Assembly: GCA_033964015.1 (NCBI GenBank)
Contig: CM066922.1
Coordinates: 24,600,507-24,664,506, forward strand
From: Scolanthus callimorphus
Lineage: Eukaryota > Cnidaria > Anthozoa > Actiniaria > Edwardsiidae
DNA length: 64,000 nt
Direction of reading: 5' to 3'
Each line of letters starts with the position of its first letter. Position 1 is the first letter of the stretch. A program made the translations under genes and the position numbers. A model generated the notes under the pieces. It made no database searches. It saw only the letters and a list, made by a program, of their open reading frames with translations, and had not been told where the DNA came from. Shown in pieces: positions 61,201 through 64,000 of the stretch.

Positions 61201-63390
61201 TTCCTCGAATACCTCTTCCCACCTGCAACAAGAAGATCTCATTAAATAAATGGAGAACTGATAGGAAGTGATTATAAGAATTTCCGCGCGCTGAGAGCGG
61301 TTTATTTTCTTTGTGTAGGTGATTAGAACGTTGAAAATATTGGTAGGCTAGTGCGCGCGCGAGATCGTGAACAAAATCCAACAAAAATCACTTGAGCAAT
61401 TATACTGATACATATTAGTCGCATCAGGCTCCCTTGGATCGACTATTAACCCTATCCAGACTGGGGGGCGGGGGGGGGGGGGGGGCTTTTCGAGCCCCCC
61501 CTCTAGTAAAATCCTGATTACTCTAAAACCACTGCAGCTATGATGGTGAAACTTCGTGACTTTTCCTAAAATTTATCTGGGGACATTTTGGTGTCAATGA
61601 CATGTCAGTGTCAACGACCCAGTTTCCATGACAACCACTTTTTGACATGCATGTTTTGCAAAACTCGAAAAAAAACGTGAATTTTTCATATTTCAAGCTT
61701 AATGTTGGACACATTGCCCAATTTATGACTATCGGAGCTTGTACTCCTTAGTAATTTATGTACAGGCTAATTAATTTTTGACACAAAATCTTTGGGGGGG
61801 GAGGGGTAGGGGGATTTTGTTCATTTTAACATATGGTCTAAAACTAGCTCTGGGATTCACAAATTTCCTTTTAATTCAACTTTTTGAATGTCAAACACTT
61901 CCTTGATAAGTATTTTGTACATTTTGACCATTTTTTTCTCATTGAGTATTTATCTGAAGAGTCAAATGGAAATTAAATGAAATCCAAGATGGCGGATCCA
62001 AGATGACGGATCCAAGATGGCGGACAATATTTCCAAAAGTCGTCATTATGACACAAGTTTAATAAAATGTATGTGTTAATGTCACAAATCATTACATTTA
62101 CATTTTCTTGATGTTAATTAGTTGGCTTTTAGAGTATCATCTACCAAGTTTTTGGAAGTTAATTAAAATTACTTAAAAATTGATAAAACATTGAGAATGA
62201 CGTCATTGTGACGTCACATTTTGCTCCCACGTGACAAAAATAGGTGTGGTGATTTGTCTAAGGCTCATGGTCATTGTGCGAAAGTTTGATGATCATAGCT
62301 CCAGTGGTTCCAGAGATATAGAGGGGGGGCCGAATTAGCCCCCCCCCAGTCACAGATGGTCAAAAAAAGCCCAGTCTGGATAGGGTTAATTGTTTAATAA
62401 AAGTTTTGAGCCATAAATAAAATGCTTACAGGCAGCTATGGACATCATTTGTTTCTTTATAGTCTTTAATGTTCACAAAACTTGGCATGTAAATCTTTTA
62501 GCTTTTTATAATGGTATACTGTTGAAGGTTATTTCTCCCTGGATCGTTTGACGATCATTTTCTTTGTAATATCAAGAAATCTCTGCCCCAAACTGTCGAC
62601 AAGCCAAGGTTGCCAAATTATACCCTTGCCTTATTTAGCATGTAAGCATATGTCACATATCTTCGCGAAAAACAAATGAAAATTGGCGGACATATGCAGT
62701 TTTTCGAGAAGCATTCAATCTTGGTCGCCATGTTTTCTCGGCGAAAGGGCGTAGTGCGGAGATTTAAAAAAAACATACTTCGTAAAAACGACAACACTTT
62801 GATCTTGATATACCATTTATCACTTACGTTACAGCTAAAATCTTTGCATCGCGACCCGTTATTTTTTTAAAACATCGATTTGTTTTCGACTTTTTCTGTT
62901 CCGCCAGTCAAATCTTATGAGCCAATCAGACTCTTGCCCTGTATCGCCTAGTGCAGTTGCCTGGCTTTCCGTTGCGACGTTGTCTGTTTTTAGTTTATAG
63001 GGAAGCCAGTCGACTGCACTAGGCAGGGCAAGAGTTTCATTGGCACAGATAGTTTCATTGGCGAAACCCTGGCAGCAAAGTCAAAAATCAGAAATAGATT
63101 GGCGATATTGAAAATGTGGATCGCGATGCAACGGTTTTCCATTGTATTCCAGTTGTGTTGTTCAAAGACTGACCTATTGTGTTTGAGGATAGCCATTACA
63201 GCGTCGCAGCTTTCGTGCTCCAGAGCAACATCAAGGCAGTTCAGTTCGTCTTTGTTCAAAAGTATCTTCGCACCAGAGTCAAGGAGGATTTTGATTATAT
63301 CCACCTGCCCGGTCATACAAGCAATATGGAGAGCGGTGTTACCATCACAGTCTTGGTTATCCATCTTGGCATCTTTTCCAAGAAGTAAGG
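55294..63390 (-). CDS. TRPA1: TRPA1-like cation channel, C-terminal part
   Basis: Exons in coding order: 63390-63174, 61222-60565, 59346-59149, 57171-56968, 56273-56089, 55552-55294 (TAG at 55296-55294). All have GT-AG borders, compatible phases and no internal stop. The first encodes an ankyrin repeat (GNTALHIACMTGQVDIIKIL). The second holds the pre-S1 linker (FPEAAEVVMDRCI) and S1-S3. The third has S4-S5 (FLRILSYVGLYVTMYLEVVK). The fourth has the pore helix (VMTVGELDYATL) and S6 (PIVLMNLL), which joins directly to IGLAVGDI in the fifth, a TRPA1 hallmark. The tail (YRELTREITKSRQQIKSMAA..) could form a coiled coil. TRPA1 channels are plasma-membrane calcium-permeable sensors of heat and electrophiles; that role is inferred here. 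N-terminal exons with more ankyrin repeats lie beyond the right edge. Confidence 0.9.
55881..56024. mobile_element. Foldback MITE in the last TRPA1 intron
   Basis: GAAACCCATCCTTGGGAAAAGCTGAA pairs with TTCAGCTTTTCCCATTGACGGGTTC. The core is shared with 31771-31913. Confidence 0.7.
56450..56645. repeat. Degenerate GGAATCC-rich repeat
   Basis: GGAATCC, GGAATCA or GATTCC words recur about ten times in ~200 bp within a TRPA1 intron. No regular period is seen. Confidence 0.6.
57247..57762. mobile_element. TTAA-flanked MITE with AGAGCTACTGA ends
   Basis: TTAA at 57247-57250 and 57759-57762. TIRs are AGAGCTACTGACAGGG and its near-complement CCCTGTGATCAGTAGCTCT. TTAA duplications fit piggyBac- or Kolobok-type mobilisation. 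It lies in a TRPA1 intron. Confidence 0.8.
57787..58351. mobile_element. Inverted-repeat element with AATAAAGAC/GTCACTTTATT ends
   Basis: AATAAAGACACTTTCCCTGC..GAGGCCACTT at the left matches the complement of AAAGTAGCCTCTGC..CAGGGAAAAAGTCACTTTATT. Additional inner pairs involve GAGGCCACTTC and GAAGTGGCCTC. It lies 24 bp after the previous element. Confidence 0.75.
59930..60430 (+). repeat. Degenerate 20-bp minisatellite CTGTCCGTCAGTCCGCCTAC
   Basis: About fifteen units from roughly 60070 to 60370 with looser copies on both sides. All are compositions of CTGT and CCGT-like tetramers. The open frames in all three phases (PSVRLSVRQSA..) are artefacts. It lies in the TRPA1 intron between the S1-S3 and S4-S5 exons. 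Confidence 0.9.
61446..62389. mobile_element. piggyBac-type non-autonomous element, ~940 bp
   Basis: TTAA at both ends, TIR CCCTATCCAGACTGGG at 61450-61465 and its exact complement at 62370-62385. G-run and C-run tracts lie just inside each end. TTAA plus a CCCT start is the piggyBac signature. The interior lacks a transposase frame. It lies in the TRPA1 intron 61223-63173. Confidence 0.85.
62921..63043. mobile_element. Small foldback element
   Basis: CCAATCAGACTCTTGCCCTG..CCTAGTGCAG..GCCTGGCTTTCC pairs with GGAAGCCAG..CTGCACTAGG..CAGGGCAAGAGTTTCATTGG. Confidence 0.75.
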
Positions 63391-64000
63391 CTTGAAAAAA
63401 AATAAAGGGAAACTTATAAACTTGATGTCAGCTAGACGTTCGAGTAAACATTCGAAACTTGAGGGCGAATTCTGCCTGATAGGAAACGAAACATTAAACA
63501 CATTAAAGGTAGGTATACTGCCACCGAGAAATAACTAAAAAGCTAATCTGGGTAAGCGGAAGATATATACAAACATACATTAATTTTAGGGAAGCCGGTA
63601 CAAATACAAAAGCAGACGGACAAAAAGCATGAACATATATACACGAACAAAGTGGCATTAATAATATGGTCTAAACCTTGCATGTGTTTCAAAACTCAAA
63701 TATTGAGTGAACTATTAACACATAGTGAAATTAAATTACTACTTGGTATAAGTATAATTAATCAAGTGATTATAAGAATTTCCACGCATATCAAGAAAGT
63801 GCTGTCGTTTTTTATTGCAAATCCGCGCGGGTTGCCTGTGGTGTTCAAAACGTGTCGCAGGCCCCTCGGCGGGGGGTAAAAACAAAATGGCGACCAAGAG
63901 ATCGATGTTTCTCGAGTATCTGCAAGTTTTGGGTAAATTTTCCTGCCTTTTTCGCTAAGATATGAGGAAAAGTACTTACAGACCTTCCAAATAAGGTAAG
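63391..64000. other. TRPA1 intron running off the window
   Basis: No further ankyrin exon is visible on the minus strand before the edge. The last 170 bases are a copy of the dispersed repeat at 26330-26525. Confidence 0.5.

Overview
The window looks like nuclear DNA of an anthozoan cnidarian, probably a stony coral or a close relative. The grounds are AT-rich DNA with introns, four animal-type genes split by GT-AG introns, and a very dense load of short inverted-repeat transposons. The species cannot be named from the sequence alone. No bacterial-type operon, rRNA, intact tRNA or CRISPR array is visible.

Layout. Bases 1-1950 are nested inverted-repeat elements, one holding a tandem repeat built on a palindromic double CRE site. 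Bases 3230-24634 are the most striking part. A C-rich ~60-bp minisatellite is split by a 20,045-bp array of twelve ~1,655-bp units plus a final 186-bp piece. Each unit starts with a complete 186-bp TIR element, and the whole array is bounded by TIR ends and a TA duplication. It is followed by 526 bp of uninterrupted GACA repeat. Bases 25.5-26.05 kb hold a hAT-like element with a MULE-type MITE inside it.

Genes. (1) Plus strand, 26200-33035: a Notch-ligand-like protein with a signal peptide, an MNNL-like domain and about a dozen tandem DSL-type cysteine modules, with no visible membrane segment. One exon of this gene is frameshifted. (2) Minus strand, 34354-37523: a coiled-coil protein kinase of TKL type whose kinase domain is interrupted by three single-base shifts. 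(3) Minus strand, 48677-50683: a small secreted ShKT-domain gene with one in-frame stop and one frameshift. (4) Minus strand, 55294-63390: the C-terminal part of a TRPA1-like cation channel (last ankyrin repeats, S1-S6, pore, C-terminal tail), with all six visible exons open. Its 5' part lies beyond the right edge. The four genes do not form an obvious pathway.

Introns and intergenic DNA carry at least twenty TIR or foldback elements with recognisable target duplications (TA, TTAA, 8 bp, 9 bp), a LINE 3' fragment, a probable tRNA-derived SINE pair and several simple repeats. Many single-base differences in the window, both in coding exons and between array units, fall in short homopolymers. 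Sequencing or assembly indels are therefore a live explanation for the broken genes.
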